Assembly: GCF_019263745.1 (NCBI RefSeq)
Contig: NZ_CP077107.1
Location: forward strand, 496,001 to 560,000
Origin: Methanospirillum hungatei
GTDB lineage: Archaea > Halobacteriota > Methanomicrobia > Methanomicrobiales > Methanospirillaceae
Direction of reading: 5' to 3'
Length of the DNA stretch: 64,000 bases
Both the position numbers and the translations under genes were made by a program. Of the stretch, positions 37,037 to 46,732 are shown piece after piece. Numbering within the stretch: position 1 is the first letter of the stretch; every line of letters begins with the position of its first letter. The notes beneath the pieces were generated by a model, which saw only the letters and a list, made by a program, of their open reading frames with translations, made no database searches and was not told the origin of the DNA.

Positions 37037-37780
37037 ATGAAAGAGAGGGAGATCTATGCTGACCTTCGGACACTATCTCCCATTATTGTCCGTCTTGATG
37101 GCCGGGCATTTCATCAGGTAACCCGGAATTTATCATTTATTGAACCATTTGACGAACGGTTCGCAGCCGCAATGACACAGGTGACATCCAGGCTCTTGGG
37201 AGATGCCGGGTTCGCCCCAGTATTTGGGTATACTTTTTCTGACGAAATTAGTCTGTACTTTACTGAATGCCCCTATCTTGGACGAGTTGAAAAGATTGAC
37301 TCAGTTCTCGCATCATTTGCAGCAAGTGCCCTCACGATAGCCCTACAACTCAAAGAGCCCGTCTCATTTGATGCACGAATTATCCCAGTTACTCCTGATC
37401 ATGTCCTATCCTATCTATCCTGGCGACAACAAGAAGCATGGCGAAACCACATGAACGGCTGGAGTCAGAAATTACTGAAAGATGAAGGGTATACATCTCA
37501 GGAAGCAGCCTCCATGCTCCATGCAATGAAAGCAGCAGAACTTCATGAATTCTGTTTTCAGCGGGGTGTAAATCTTGCCACGACTCCTGCCTGGCAACGT
37601 CGGGGTATTCTAGTTTATCGGAATGTTATCGAGAAAGAAGGGTATAATCCGAAGACAGATGAAAAGACGATAACAACAAGAAGAATTGTGATGATTGACA
37701 AGGAAATTCCTTTATTTGGGAAACCGGATGGTCGGGAATTATTATGTAAAATATTAAGTGGATACATTAATATTTTTTAA
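37037..37780 (+). CDS. Thg1-like tRNA(His) guanylyltransferase
   Basis: 247 residues. Metal-binding aspartate and glycine in R-L-D-G-R-A-F-H (about 19-26), the F-S-D-E-I-S-L motif (about 68-74) with the second acidic residues, and W-R-Q-Q-E-A-W / N-H-M-N match Thg1 and Thg1-like proteins that add nucleotides 3'-5' to tRNA. Archaeal members can repair tRNA 5' ends with a template. Transcribed after the PRC-barrel gene. Confidence 0.9.
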   Translation: MKEREIYADLRTLSPIIVRLDGRAFHQVTRNLSFIEPFDERFAAAMTQVTSRLLGDAGFAPVFGYTFSDEISLYFTECPYLGRVEKIDSVLASFAASALTIALQLKEPVSFDARIIPVTPDHVLSYLSWRQQEAWRNHMNGWSQKLLKDEGYTSQEAASMLHAMKAAELHEFCFQRGVNLATTPAWQRRGILVYRNVIEKEGYNPKTDEKTITTRRIVMIDKEIPLFGKPDGRELLCKILSGYINIF

Positions 37781-37920
37781 TCCTTCGTTATTAATTATTT
37801 ATTTATTATATCATTATATACCCAGGCACCCATGAAACGGTGTACGGATAGTAAGTATGAGTCCTGGTTAAATCCTAACTGTGAAGGAATTGAGGCGATA
37901 TTTTATTAAAAAAATGTGGT

Positions 37921-40900
37921 TTAACCGGCCAGAGATATCCCCAGAGTAACATTCACTCCTTCAATATCCCATTCCCGGTCTAGCTGGAATAAAGACGATG
38001 CATCTCTGCTACTGACAGTTGAATGAATCTTCAATATCTTCCCTCTGACTTCCTGTTTCATGAGATCCTGCCATGTTTTAGTCAGGAGATTTCTCACATG
38101 ATCATCACTGATGATTGCATCAATAATAATATTATCATCAACATTCAAATCAAGTTGTTTTCTCATATCCTGAAGTCTTCGGATGATTTCTCGACAATAT
38201 CCTTCAGCTTCAATATCTTCTGTAAGAGTTACATCCACATAGACAGAAGCATCTGGCATCTCCGCACCAAACACCTGATCAGGAAGTGACTTGGTAAAGG
38301 TCATATGTTCTGCGGTAAGGACAAATTCCTCTTTTCCATCAGATAAGGTAACTGATCCAGACTCTTCCAGTTGTTTCCGAAGCAGGGTACCATCTGCAGA
38401 TTCTATTAGACCTTTAACAACCGGACCGGTTTTTCCAAATGAGGGCCCGATCTTTTTCATTACCGGTTCAGCATTATACCGCATCTGATCCCAGGTACCG
38501 ACAATTACCTGAATGTTTCGTGTATTTGCCCTATCTTTCGCCAGTTCTTCCATTTTCCTAAATGAATCTGCCACAGATTCACTTGAGGTAACAACAATGA
38601 CATTCTGAACTGGCCAGCGGAGTTTTCTTTTTCCTGCCTGACGAGCATTTGCCACTGCTTCATCAAAGGACCTGACAACATCCATCCGGCGTTCCAGATC
38701 TTCATCAATGAATCGGATATCCCCAGAAGGCCAGGAAAGCATATGAATAGACACCGGATCAGACGGGAGCCGGAGGTTTTCATACATTGCCTCAGTAATA
38801 TGGGGTGCAAACGGAGCGAGTAATCTACACAGGGTCCGAAGACAATATGCAATTGTTTCGTAGGCAAATTTTTTATCTGGTGAATCCTCTTCAAGCCACA
38901 TACGGGGCCGGACTATCTGAACATACCATCGTGAAAGATCTTCCAGAATAAAATTCATTAACTGTCTTGTAATCCGGTGTAGTTGGTACTCACCCATATC
39001 TGGTGATATCTGTTTTGCGATGGAATTGATCCGTGAGATAATCCACCGGTCAATCTCAGGCATTTCCCTGATGGATCGTGATATATAATCATCATCTGAT
39101 GTACCATCTGCTGCTGCTACAGGAGTGAAACCATCAAGGATCATGTACGGAAGTGGGAACCGGTACACATTCCAGAGGATGTTCATCGTCCTGTTTACCG
39201 TGGATACTCCATCCCAGTTAAATTTCAGATCATCCCAGGGAGCATTTGCTGAAAGAACATACAACCGGAGAACATCAACACCAAACTTCTGGACAACCTC
39301 TTCCGGTGTTACAACGTTTCCAAGACTTTTACTCATCTTGCGGCCATCAGCATCAAGTGCAAATCCATGCATCAGGACGCTTTTATAAGGTGACCGGTTA
39401 AACGCAATGGTTGAAGCACCAAGTTGTGAGTAAAACCACCCTCTTGTCTGATCCTGACCTTCAGTGATGAAATCTGCAGGCCACATTTCATGGAATAGTG
39501 CATCACTTCTGGGAAATCCGAGAGTTGCCCATGACGCCATGGCTGAATCAAACCAGACATCAAAGATATCCTCAACACGCTTCATTGAACCGCCACAAGA
39601 ACACGGCACAACGATATCATCGACATATGGCCGGTGAGGATCAGTAAGAGATGTTCCTGCAGCTTCATTCAATTCAGCAACCGTCCCAAAGACGCGGCTT
39701 TTTGAACATACAGGACACTGCCAGACCGGAATCGGAATACCCCAATACCGTTGCCGGGAGATACACCAGTCACGGGCATCTGAGACAAAATCATAAAACC
39801 GGGCACTGCCAGCCCATTCCGGATACCAGGACGTTGCTTTTATCTCAGAAAGCATCTTCTCTTTCATCTCCGGAACCGAGATGAACCACTGCTCAGTAGC
39901 CCGATAGATGATTGGAGTCTTACATCTCCAGCAATGACCATACCGGTGTGTTATCTTCTGTCGTGCAAGCAGGTGAGAGCCAAGGTCCTCCAGAATCTTC
40001 TCATTGGCATCCCTGACAAACTGACCAACATACACACCACCTTCTTCGGTATAGTATCCGGCTCCATCTACCGGACAGAATACATCAAGTCCTTTTTCTA
40101 CACCGAGGAGATAATCATCCCACCCATGACCTGGAGCAATATGAACCATACCGGTGTTGTCCATCTCAACAAATCCGGCAATCACAACCTGATGGTCTAT
40201 GGTTTTTTGTCGTGGGATAAGTTCTACAAGTGGAGATGTGTATTTTGTTCCGGCAAGGAAAGACCCGGTTTTTTCAGAGAGAATGGAAAAGCCCTGATAT
40301 TTTCCCCGTTTTAATACTGGCTCGACAAGATCTTTTGCAATCCAGAGAATCTCTTTCCTGCCGTCTTTTACTGCCTCTACCTGTGCGTAAATGAAATCCT
40401 TGTCTACTGCAACGGCAACGTTTGCCGGAAGTGTCCATGGAGTTGTTGTCCAGATAACCAGATATTCATTATCCACTCCCTGGATTGGAAATTTAACAAA
40501 TATAGAAGGATCCTGCTCATCCCAGTATTCCACTTCAGAATCTGCAATGGCAGTCTCACACCGTGGACACCAGTTAACTACCCGATGACCGCGTTCTAAC
40601 AGACCTTTTTCATGAGCCTGTTTCAGGGTCCACCATGCCGCTTCAATGTATTCGGGCATGATAGTCTGATATGGGTTATCAAAGTTCATCCAGATGCCAA
40701 GAGCCTTAAACTGCTCTGACATGATGTCTTTATGACTTATGGCAAACTGTTTACACCGCTCGATGAACGTCCCGATTCCATATGCCTCAATATCTTTCTT
40801 ATTTTCAAATCCTAATTCATGCTCGACCCTGACTTCAATAGGAAGTCCATGCATGTCATATCCTGCCCGGTCGATGACATGAAATCCGTTCATCCTTTTA

Positions 40901-41109
40901 AACCGGAGAATACTGTCTTTGAGGATCTTATTCCAGGCTGTTCCAAGGTGGATATGACCGGTTGTATACGGAGGGCCGTCTACAAAAAACCAGGTTTTCC
41001 CATTTCGGTTCTGTTCTTTTACCCTGGCATATATCTCCTCCTGAGTCCAGAATTTCTGGACTGAGGCTTCAATATCCTTGGGTGTAAAACTGCTGGTAAC
41101 CTCTCGCAC
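37921..41109 (-). CDS. ileS: Isoleucyl-tRNA synthetase
   Basis: 1062 residues, the archaeal/eukaryotic-type class I enzyme. HIGH motif is H-I-H-L-G (52-56) and the KMSKS loop is intact in G-R-K-M-S-K-S-L-G-N near 590-598. The editing (CP1) insert, W-T-T-T-P-W-T-L-P-A-N near 220, and the anticodon-binding C-terminal half are complete. Single gene. Confidence 0.97.
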   Translation of the reverse strand: MREVTSSFTPKDIEASVQKFWTQEEIYARVKEQNRNGKTWFFVDGPPYTTGHIHLGTAWNKILKDSILRFKRMNGFHVIDRAGYDMHGLPIEVRVEHELGFENKKDIEAYGIGTFIERCKQFAISHKDIMSEQFKALGIWMNFDNPYQTIMPEYIEAAWWTLKQAHEKGLLERGHRVVNWCPRCETAIADSEVEYWDEQDPSIFVKFPIQGVDNEYLVIWTTTPWTLPANVAVAVDKDFIYAQVEAVKDGRKEILWIAKDLVEPVLKRGKYQGFSILSEKTGSFLAGTKYTSPLVELIPRQKTIDHQVVIAGFVEMDNTGMVHIAPGHGWDDYLLGVEKGLDVFCPVDGAGYYTEEGGVYVGQFVRDANEKILEDLGSHLLARQKITHRYGHCWRCKTPIIYRATEQWFISVPEMKEKMLSEIKATSWYPEWAGSARFYDFVSDARDWCISRQRYWGIPIPVWQCPVCSKSRVFGTVAELNEAAGTSLTDPHRPYVDDIVVPCSCGGSMKRVEDIFDVWFDSAMASWATLGFPRSDALFHEMWPADFITEGQDQTRGWFYSQLGASTIAFNRSPYKSVLMHGFALDADGRKMSKSLGNVVTPEEVVQKFGVDVLRLYVLSANAPWDDLKFNWDGVSTVNRTMNILWNVYRFPLPYMILDGFTPVAAADGTSDDDYISRSIREMPEIDRWIISRINSIAKQISPDMGEYQLHRITRQLMNFILEDLSRWYVQIVRPRMWLEEDSPDKKFAYETIAYCLRTLCRLLAPFAPHITEAMYENLRLPSDPVSIHMLSWPSGDIRFIDEDLERRMDVVRSFDEAVANARQAGKRKLRWPVQNVIVVTSSESVADSFRKMEELAKDRANTRNIQVIVGTWDQMRYNAEPVMKKIGPSFGKTGPVVKGLIESADGTLLRKQLEESGSVTLSDGKEEFVLTAEHMTFTKSLPDQVFGAEMPDASVYVDVTLTEDIEAEGYCREIIRRLQDMRKQLDLNVDDNIIIDAIISDDHVRNLLTKTWQDLMKQEVRGKILKIHSTVSSRDASSLFQLDREWDIEGVNVTLGISLAG

Positions 41110-41170
41110 GTTATTTCCTCAAAAATTCCTTATATAAATTGCCGCACGGGCAGATAGGTGTTTCTTCCCT

Positions 41171-42991
41171 TTACCACCCTCCGGCACCCCCTCCTCCAAA
41201 TCCACCACCACCGCCAAAGCCTCCTCCACCATATGATCCACCAGACCCAGAGGATGGAGGATGGTAGGCAAGCATCGGGGAAAAGCCGGTATGAATAATT
41301 GCTGGCGCAAACCATCCTCCCGAAGGAAGGTCTGGAACATGGATATCGAGCGACCTTAGTGTTTTAGATACCTGATTGCCAACGCCAAGGGCTGTTCCAT
41401 AGACCATCCAGTCTCCCCAGATAGCAATATCTTCAGGTTTATATCGTTGCATCATAACAGAATCTGACAAAAATTTCTGAAACGATTCCCACTGTAATCG
41501 ATTCTGATAATAATCATCCTTCCAGGTTCCAAACAGCGAAATTGGAAAGATAAAGGCAACAACCATCTGTAAGATGCCAAGACAGGAATTATATACCGCC
41601 TGACCCAGGATAAGACGATCACCCGGACCGATAATGATCAGAACGAGAGAGACAAAAAATAAACCGATAACAAATCCGAGAAGTGGAATGAGGTGCTTTT
41701 GACCGTTTCTTATATACGTTGACACCATCTGATCTGATAGTCCGGAAGGAAGTTCCATAAAGGACTTTTGATACTCCATTAACTGAACTCGCATTGAGTC
41801 ATTTGTATTTGCATCGGTTGCCATCTGAGAAAATGTCGCATCTGTTACAACCCCGTCCTGCTCCAGTACTGAAAGGGTCCGGATTACCTGTTCTTCATAT
41901 TGATCTCCAGTCTCTTTTTTTAATATTCGTATAGAAAATCCTGTATCAGAGGCAGGATTTATCTCGATTATTTTCCTCCTGTGTAGATCCAAGAGGGTTG
42001 CATGAAGTCCCTCTTCATCAAACTTTTCCGGATCGCCTGAAAACACAAGTGCCACGAGCCAGGGCTTTATTGATGGGTCAGGAACAAAACTCAGATGATC
42101 AGGGACCGTATAGGTCTTTTCCCGCCCATATCGATACCACAAAATAAAAAGAATAACCGGGATAAGAAACAGGAAGATTCCAGATAATGTAGAGATTATC
42201 CGATAGATACTATTGATATAACTCAGATATCCTGGGTTTGCAGCCTCTGTCTTTTCTCTGACCGAACCTGATATCTGAGTAACCTGACCATCCAGATGCT
42301 CAGTAACTGAGCTGTCGATGAGCACTTCAAATCCAAGAGGGATATCTTCCTGAATTTTTCCGCTCATGACATAGGAATCAGCGGTTTTTGTTACTGCAAG
42401 ATCTGCCGGATGAGGATACAGGGCTTTCACTCCCTGCGATGGAATCTCAATCCGAACAGACTCATAGGGAATGTGAATTGAGGCTAGATTGATATTGAGA
42501 TGATCGCCATCTTCTCCCCGTTCAACAGGCGGGATTATATCCCAGGTATATGAAACGGGAAATGATCCGGAAGAATAATATCCAGGATTAAATGCTCCAG
42601 CCTCATTTATACCTGCTCTATCGGTAATTATCGAAAATGCCTGATTATTCTCACCGGTAAGCGTTACTTTTCCATTCGCATCTTTTACATACCCTATTGA
42701 GCCGGAAGGTGGCGTCAGAGAGATATATTTATAATATGAACCAGAATGGTCCTCGGTATACACTGGTGCATCCAAACGCCGGTTCAGACTCCTGTATTGA
42801 CTATCTGTGTGAACCGAGTAGACATATGACTCTTTGAGCGTTCCATCCCAGGAAAAGGATGCTTCATATGATGAAACTGAAAGATCAGGAACAAAGAGGG
42901 ACTGAGCAAAAGAGAACAAAAAAAAACCGCAAACTGCAATCCCGGCAGTAACTAAAAATAAAAGAAGAAGATCCTTTTTTTCACTCTGCAT
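41171..42991 (-). CDS. DUF2207 membrane protein
   Basis: 606 residues from the ATG at 42991, which has GAGGT five bases upstream; the frame is open further to 43048, but only from a TTG. A first membrane helix (about 9-32) leads to an extracellular domain (~35-255) of the DUF2207 type, then a helix near 270, a cytoplasmic middle part, two more helices near 435-490, and a C-terminal low-complexity Gly/Phe tail. This architecture is standard for DUF2207. Downstream of the MoxR/VWA cluster on the same strand. Confidence 0.85.
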   Translation of the reverse strand: MQSEKKDLLLLFLVTAGIAVCGFFLFSFAQSLFVPDLSVSSYEASFSWDGTLKESYVYSVHTDSQYRSLNRRLDAPVYTEDHSGSYYKYISLTPPSGSIGYVKDANGKVTLTGENNQAFSIITDRAGINEAGAFNPGYYSSGSFPVSYTWDIIPPVERGEDGDHLNINLASIHIPYESVRIEIPSQGVKALYPHPADLAVTKTADSYVMSGKIQEDIPLGFEVLIDSSVTEHLDGQVTQISGSVREKTEAANPGYLSYINSIYRIISTLSGIFLFLIPVILFILWYRYGREKTYTVPDHLSFVPDPSIKPWLVALVFSGDPEKFDEEGLHATLLDLHRRKIIEINPASDTGFSIRILKKETGDQYEEQVIRTLSVLEQDGVVTDATFSQMATDANTNDSMRVQLMEYQKSFMELPSGLSDQMVSTYIRNGQKHLIPLLGFVIGLFFVSLVLIIIGPGDRLILGQAVYNSCLGILQMVVAFIFPISLFGTWKDDYYQNRLQWESFQKFLSDSVMMQRYKPEDIAIWGDWMVYGTALGVGNQVSKTLRSLDIHVPDLPSGGWFAPAIIHTGFSPMLAYHPPSSGSGGSYGGGGFGGGGGFGGGGAGGW

Positions 42992-42996
42992 ATTGT

Positions 42997-43001
42997 ACCT
43001 C
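42997..43001 (-). promoter_or_regulatory. Ribosome binding site GAGGT of the DUF2207 gene
   Basis: Minus-strand GAGGT with a 5-nt spacer to ATG 42991; it decides the start in favour of the shorter protein. Confidence 0.6.
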
Positions 43002-43044
43002 AATGTGTTCATATTCCAAGCAATAAACAGGAATACAATTAAAA

Positions 43045-43224
43045 TCAATATCTGACATAATAACAGGCTCCGGATTCAAGGCGTTCTCCCGGAGAGAGAT
43101 TTCGTAAAAACTGACTTGCATGATCTTCACAGACCACAGCTTTACAGCACCCTAATATCTCAAGACCTATCGCAGGTTTTCCACAAACCTGACATGAAGT
43201 TTCATCTCCGGGAGAGATATTCAT
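43045..43224 (-). CDS. Small zinc-finger-like protein (59 aa)
   Basis: ATG at 43224, stop at 43045-43047. C-Q-V-C at 11-14, C26-C27 and V-C-E-D-H at 31-35 give a treble-clef-like C-x2-C ... C-x-x-H pattern; later C54. It lies between the BatD-like and the DUF2207 genes in the same direction. The Cys pattern and the position argue for a real gene; function unknown. Confidence 0.65.
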   Translation of the reverse strand: MNISPGDETSCQVCGKPAIGLEILGCCKAVVCEDHASQFLRNLSPGERLESGACYYVRY

Positions 43225-43284
43225 AGTATTCCTGATATTTAAAAATATGAAAATATTTGGATTCCAACATCTGATTTAGAATTT

Positions 43285-44889
43285 TTATGAAAGACCGGCC
43301 ATCTGTCTCACTTCCTGTACAAACCGGCCAAAGTTCTCATCATCAGGTTCTCCTTTTGCATACTCTACCTGTGAACAAGAATTCAGGAGATCGAGAATGG
43401 ACTGTTGTATCGGAGGTATATAACGGACAACACCAGAGATAATCTCATCATTTGTTATCGCTTCTCCATGCCCATGCGTATGAGAAATAAACATCCTGAC
43501 TGCCTGACCAAGAATGATATATCCCTCTTTTTTATCTCCGCCAGCATACGTTTTTTCAGCCTTATTAATCATCTCCTGAACGACCTCGGAATAATCACGC
43601 TCAGGAACCATCTCCTGAGGAGCAGACTGGACCTCTTCTGGCCGAGTCGAATAATACCACCATGCAACTCCGGCACATAAGACAACCAGGATTATTACCA
43701 GAAAGATACCAATGAACCAGAATAACGGAAATGCTTCATCCTGCTTTAGCTCTATCTTCTGGACGGTATTATTCACAATCCAGGCAGTAAGTGTTGCATT
43801 TCTTCCATCCGGATGAACATATTCCTGGGATACCATCGTTTCATTTGGAGTTCTGGTTACAGAACCGGATGAAGGAACCATAGAATTATTGCGTGCCTGT
43901 TCTTTTCGTTCATTCCAGGTGGAATTTGATGCTAGTTCTGGAGGGACAGGTATTTCTCCGCTTTTTTCTGCGGTAAGAGATGAAATTTTACTGTTTTCAG
44001 CCTTCCCGGTCACCGCAATTTTTTCTCCGTCTTCATTTTCAAATTGAACCGATACTTCTCCTCGATCTGGGCCGGTTGGAACAATTTTTCCTGATGTCTG
44101 ATTGTATCCGGCATTTCGAAGGTCTGATGCCTGTTTTTGAACAATTGGATCTTTTTCGAGAGAGTCTGCAAGTTTTCGTTTATTATCTTCAGTTTGTTGA
44201 CTCTCCTGCATCATCTGCTGTTTTAGAGCTGAGGAAGAAGAGGACATCTGGTTATTTTGAAGAGCTTGTTGTGAGTTTTGTGGTGAAGATTGACGGGTGC
44301 TATAGCCAAACCCACTTTGTGACAGGATATTTTGCATCAGTTGTTGTTGTTCCTGCCTCATCTGTTCCATCTCCTGTTCCATCTGACTAAAAGGATCCTG
44401 TCCTGATAGAGATGAAGGAGTTTTTGTTGCTTCAGATGTTGTAGACCGAAGAGTTTCTTTCACCTGTTTTACATCTTTTTGTTCAGACACAAAATGAACG
44501 GAGATTGGGGGCAGAACCACTGCAAAATCCTTCCCTTTATCTTCATAGATGAGCAACAACGAGAGATCATAATTTGTTTCAGATTCGGATGTGAGCGTTA
44601 ATGCATGATCTGATCTCCCGGGAGCAATCGGAAAGGACTGGGATTGAGTATTGGTCTGAGATATGGAAAATCCACCATCATCCTGTTTTCTTGTCAGACT
44701 GTATTGCAGGGTTCCGATAAGGGTATTTGTAAAAGAACTATCAATTGTAAAAGGAACCTGTGCATCAGTTCCTGCCAGATAATAGTAATCAGACTGCTCT
44801 GATGACATAGTTATGTCATCTGCAAAAACATGCATTCCGGAGATGAAAAGACATCCGGTTAGCAAGAGTAATATTACCTTCATCTTCAT
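43285..44889 (-). CDS. BatD-like membrane protein
   Basis: 534 residues. Signal peptide 1-24, an extracellular beta-rich part to about 150, a long Gln/Ser/Met-rich low-complexity stretch (about 165-260), one membrane helix near 393-415 (F-W-F-I-G-I-F-L-V-I-I-L) and a cytoplasmic helical tail. The place in the MoxR/DUF58/VWA operon is that of BatD in aerotolerance-type operons, but the sequence itself is not clearly BatD. Its ATG overlaps the VWA stop as ATGA. Confidence 0.6.
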   Translation of the reverse strand: MKMKVILLLLTGCLFISGMHVFADDITMSSEQSDYYYLAGTDAQVPFTIDSSFTNTLIGTLQYSLTRKQDDGGFSISQTNTQSQSFPIAPGRSDHALTLTSESETNYDLSLLLIYEDKGKDFAVVLPPISVHFVSEQKDVKQVKETLRSTTSEATKTPSSLSGQDPFSQMEQEMEQMRQEQQQLMQNILSQSGFGYSTRQSSPQNSQQALQNNQMSSSSSALKQQMMQESQQTEDNKRKLADSLEKDPIVQKQASDLRNAGYNQTSGKIVPTGPDRGEVSVQFENEDGEKIAVTGKAENSKISSLTAEKSGEIPVPPELASNSTWNERKEQARNNSMVPSSGSVTRTPNETMVSQEYVHPDGRNATLTAWIVNNTVQKIELKQDEAFPLFWFIGIFLVIILVVLCAGVAWWYYSTRPEEVQSAPQEMVPERDYSEVVQEMINKAEKTYAGGDKKEGYIILGQAVRMFISHTHGHGEAITNDEIISGVVRYIPPIQQSILDLLNSCSQVEYAKGEPDDENFGRFVQEVRQMAGLS

Positions 44890-45836
44890 TGAATAATCCG
44901 CCTCCGCCCATATCGTAAGAAAATTTCTGCTCCTATGAGGATTATAGCACCAATAAAGAACCAGTCACTAATGCTCGTTTCTTCTCTCTCACGCTTTATC
45001 TCCTTATTCAGGTTTGAATAAATCTCTGAAAGCGTCCTATCATTAACTGATTTATAATACCGGCCTTCAGTGGTACTTGCAATTCTTTGCAGCATCTCTT
45101 CATCCAGGGTTGCATATTGAGGATTCCCAAACCAGTCATAACCAAGAACAACCGGACTATCTGATCCCATTCCAATACTAAAGACCTGAATGCCTTTCTC
45201 ACGGGCGAAGTTTGCAGCCTCATCCGGATGAATGACCCCGGCATTATTGACTCCGTCAGACAGAAGAATAACCACTTTTTTCCTGTTCGGAATTGATTCA
45301 GCCATATCAATACCAAGTGCAAGACCATCGCCAATTGCAGTTGCACCTTCTTTCGGTTCAATAGCCTGCAATTTTCTAATCACCCGATCCTTATCAGGAG
45401 AGAGATACGCAGCACTTGTTGCACCAGATTCAAACGTGATAATGCCGGCATAATCTTTTACATCAAGTGATCGGAGCAGGATTTCTGCAGAACGTTTAGA
45501 AGATTCAAGTCTGGTAGGCTGGTAATCAGTCGCCTGCATACTCCCGGAAACATCCAGTACGAGGATAACATTTACACCTTCTTTTGTCTGTTCCAGAGGA
45601 ATATGAGGATCTGCAAGTCCGATTATGATACAGCCAATAGCAGCAAGAACAAGAAGCAGAAGGGTTTGTGGACGTGATGACTGCCTGCTTCCATGTAAAG
45701 CACTTTTTAAAAAACCAATATGGGAAAAGACTATTGCTTCCTGTTTTTTCCGATTTGTTTCATGATAATAATAATAGTACAGAATCGGAAGAACTATCAA
45801 TGCAAGTAACCATTCCGGATGATAAAAACCGGTCAT
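44886..45836 (-). CDS. BatA-like von Willebrand factor A protein
   Basis: 316 residues: two N-terminal membrane helices (about 7-22 and 60-78), VWA domain with the MIDAS D-V-S-G-S-M (about 94-99), the T of the metal site near T-F-E-S-G, D-G-V-N-N-A-G, and a C-terminal membrane helix (about 290-308). Family members work with MoxR ATPases in envelope or complex assembly. ATGA overlaps with both neighbours. Confidence 0.9.
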   Translation of the reverse strand: MTGFYHPEWLLALIVLPILYYYYYHETNRKKQEAIVFSHIGFLKSALHGSRQSSRPQTLLLLVLAAIGCIIIGLADPHIPLEQTKEGVNVILVLDVSGSMQATDYQPTRLESSKRSAEILLRSLDVKDYAGIITFESGATSAAYLSPDKDRVIRKLQAIEPKEGATAIGDGLALGIDMAESIPNRKKVVILLSDGVNNAGVIHPDEAANFAREKGIQVFSIGMGSDSPVVLGYDWFGNPQYATLDEEMLQRIASTTEGRYYKSVNDRTLSEIYSNLNKEIKREREETSISDWFFIGAIILIGAEIFLRYGRRRIIQ

Positions 45837-46720
45837 AACTCACCTCCAGGCCGTGTTCTCATCAGATGCTCCAAAACCGGAACAAAATCATCCCCTGATC
45901 GTACATGAACAAACGGAATCCGGTGCTTTCTCATCATATGAGACACTGACTGACTATGCATCTCAGCAGCCTCTTTGTATGAATCACGAATCACTGGATC
46001 AGATGTATCAACTAGAAGTTGCTCACCGGTTTCTGCATCTTCAAGTTCTATCAGACCTACATCAGGAAGTTCCCCTTCTCGGGGATCAGAGACCCTGATT
46101 GATAAGATATCATGGTGCTTCTTTACCAAAGAGAGTTCTTTGGAACAGTCAGGAGTGAAAAAATCTGACAGGAGAATAACCGTCGACATTCTTCTTATCC
46201 GCTGCATTATCATCGAAAGAGCTGGGCGGAGATCTGAATGTTTTGATTTGGGTTCGTGGGTAATAACTGTCTGAATGAGGTTGATAACATGATTTCTTCC
46301 GCTTCTTGCAGGAATGAATTTTTCCACGCAATCTGATACAAGAATTAAACCCACTCTGTCATGATAATGTACAGCAGAAAATGCCAGTGTTGCAAGAATT
46401 GAAAGTAATGTACTGAATTTAGAAACTGTATGACCAAATGATCCAGATCCTGAAATATCTGCAATCAGGTACAGCGTATGATCACGCTCTTCTACAAACT
46501 CTTTGATATACGGAATTCCATATCGTGCAGTGATCTTCCAGTCAATCGCCCTGATATCATCGCCCGGTATATACTCTCTGATGTCTGAGAATTCCACTCC
46601 CTGTCCTTTAAACAAGGAGATATGAACTCCAGCCTGCTGACCGGAAACACGAGCATTGGTCAGAATATCTATAGTTTTTACCTTTTGGACCAAATCCGAA
46701 TAGGTATCATTATCCGGCAT
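45833..46720 (-). CDS. DUF58 domain protein
   Basis: 295 residues. The DUF58 signature G-D-D-I-R-A-I-D-W-K-I-T-A-R (about 53-66) and a following VWA-like fold (D-I-S-G-S-G-S-F, about 93-100) are present. Acts with MoxR in most genomes. It starts 12 bp after moxR ends. Confidence 0.92.
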   Translation of the reverse strand: MPDNDTYSDLVQKVKTIDILTNARVSGQQAGVHISLFKGQGVEFSDIREYIPGDDIRAIDWKITARYGIPYIKEFVEERDHTLYLIADISGSGSFGHTVSKFSTLLSILATLAFSAVHYHDRVGLILVSDCVEKFIPARSGRNHVINLIQTVITHEPKSKHSDLRPALSMIMQRIRRMSTVILLSDFFTPDCSKELSLVKKHHDILSIRVSDPREGELPDVGLIELEDAETGEQLLVDTSDPVIRDSYKEAAEMHSQSVSHMMRKHRIPFVHVRSGDDFVPVLEHLMRTRPGGEL

Positions 46721-46732
46721 AGACCACCAGTA

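Noticed and set aside
41119..41340. Minus-strand frames rich in Trp/Val at the end of the DUF2207 gene
   Set aside because: They are out-of-frame readings of the Gly-rich coding tail.
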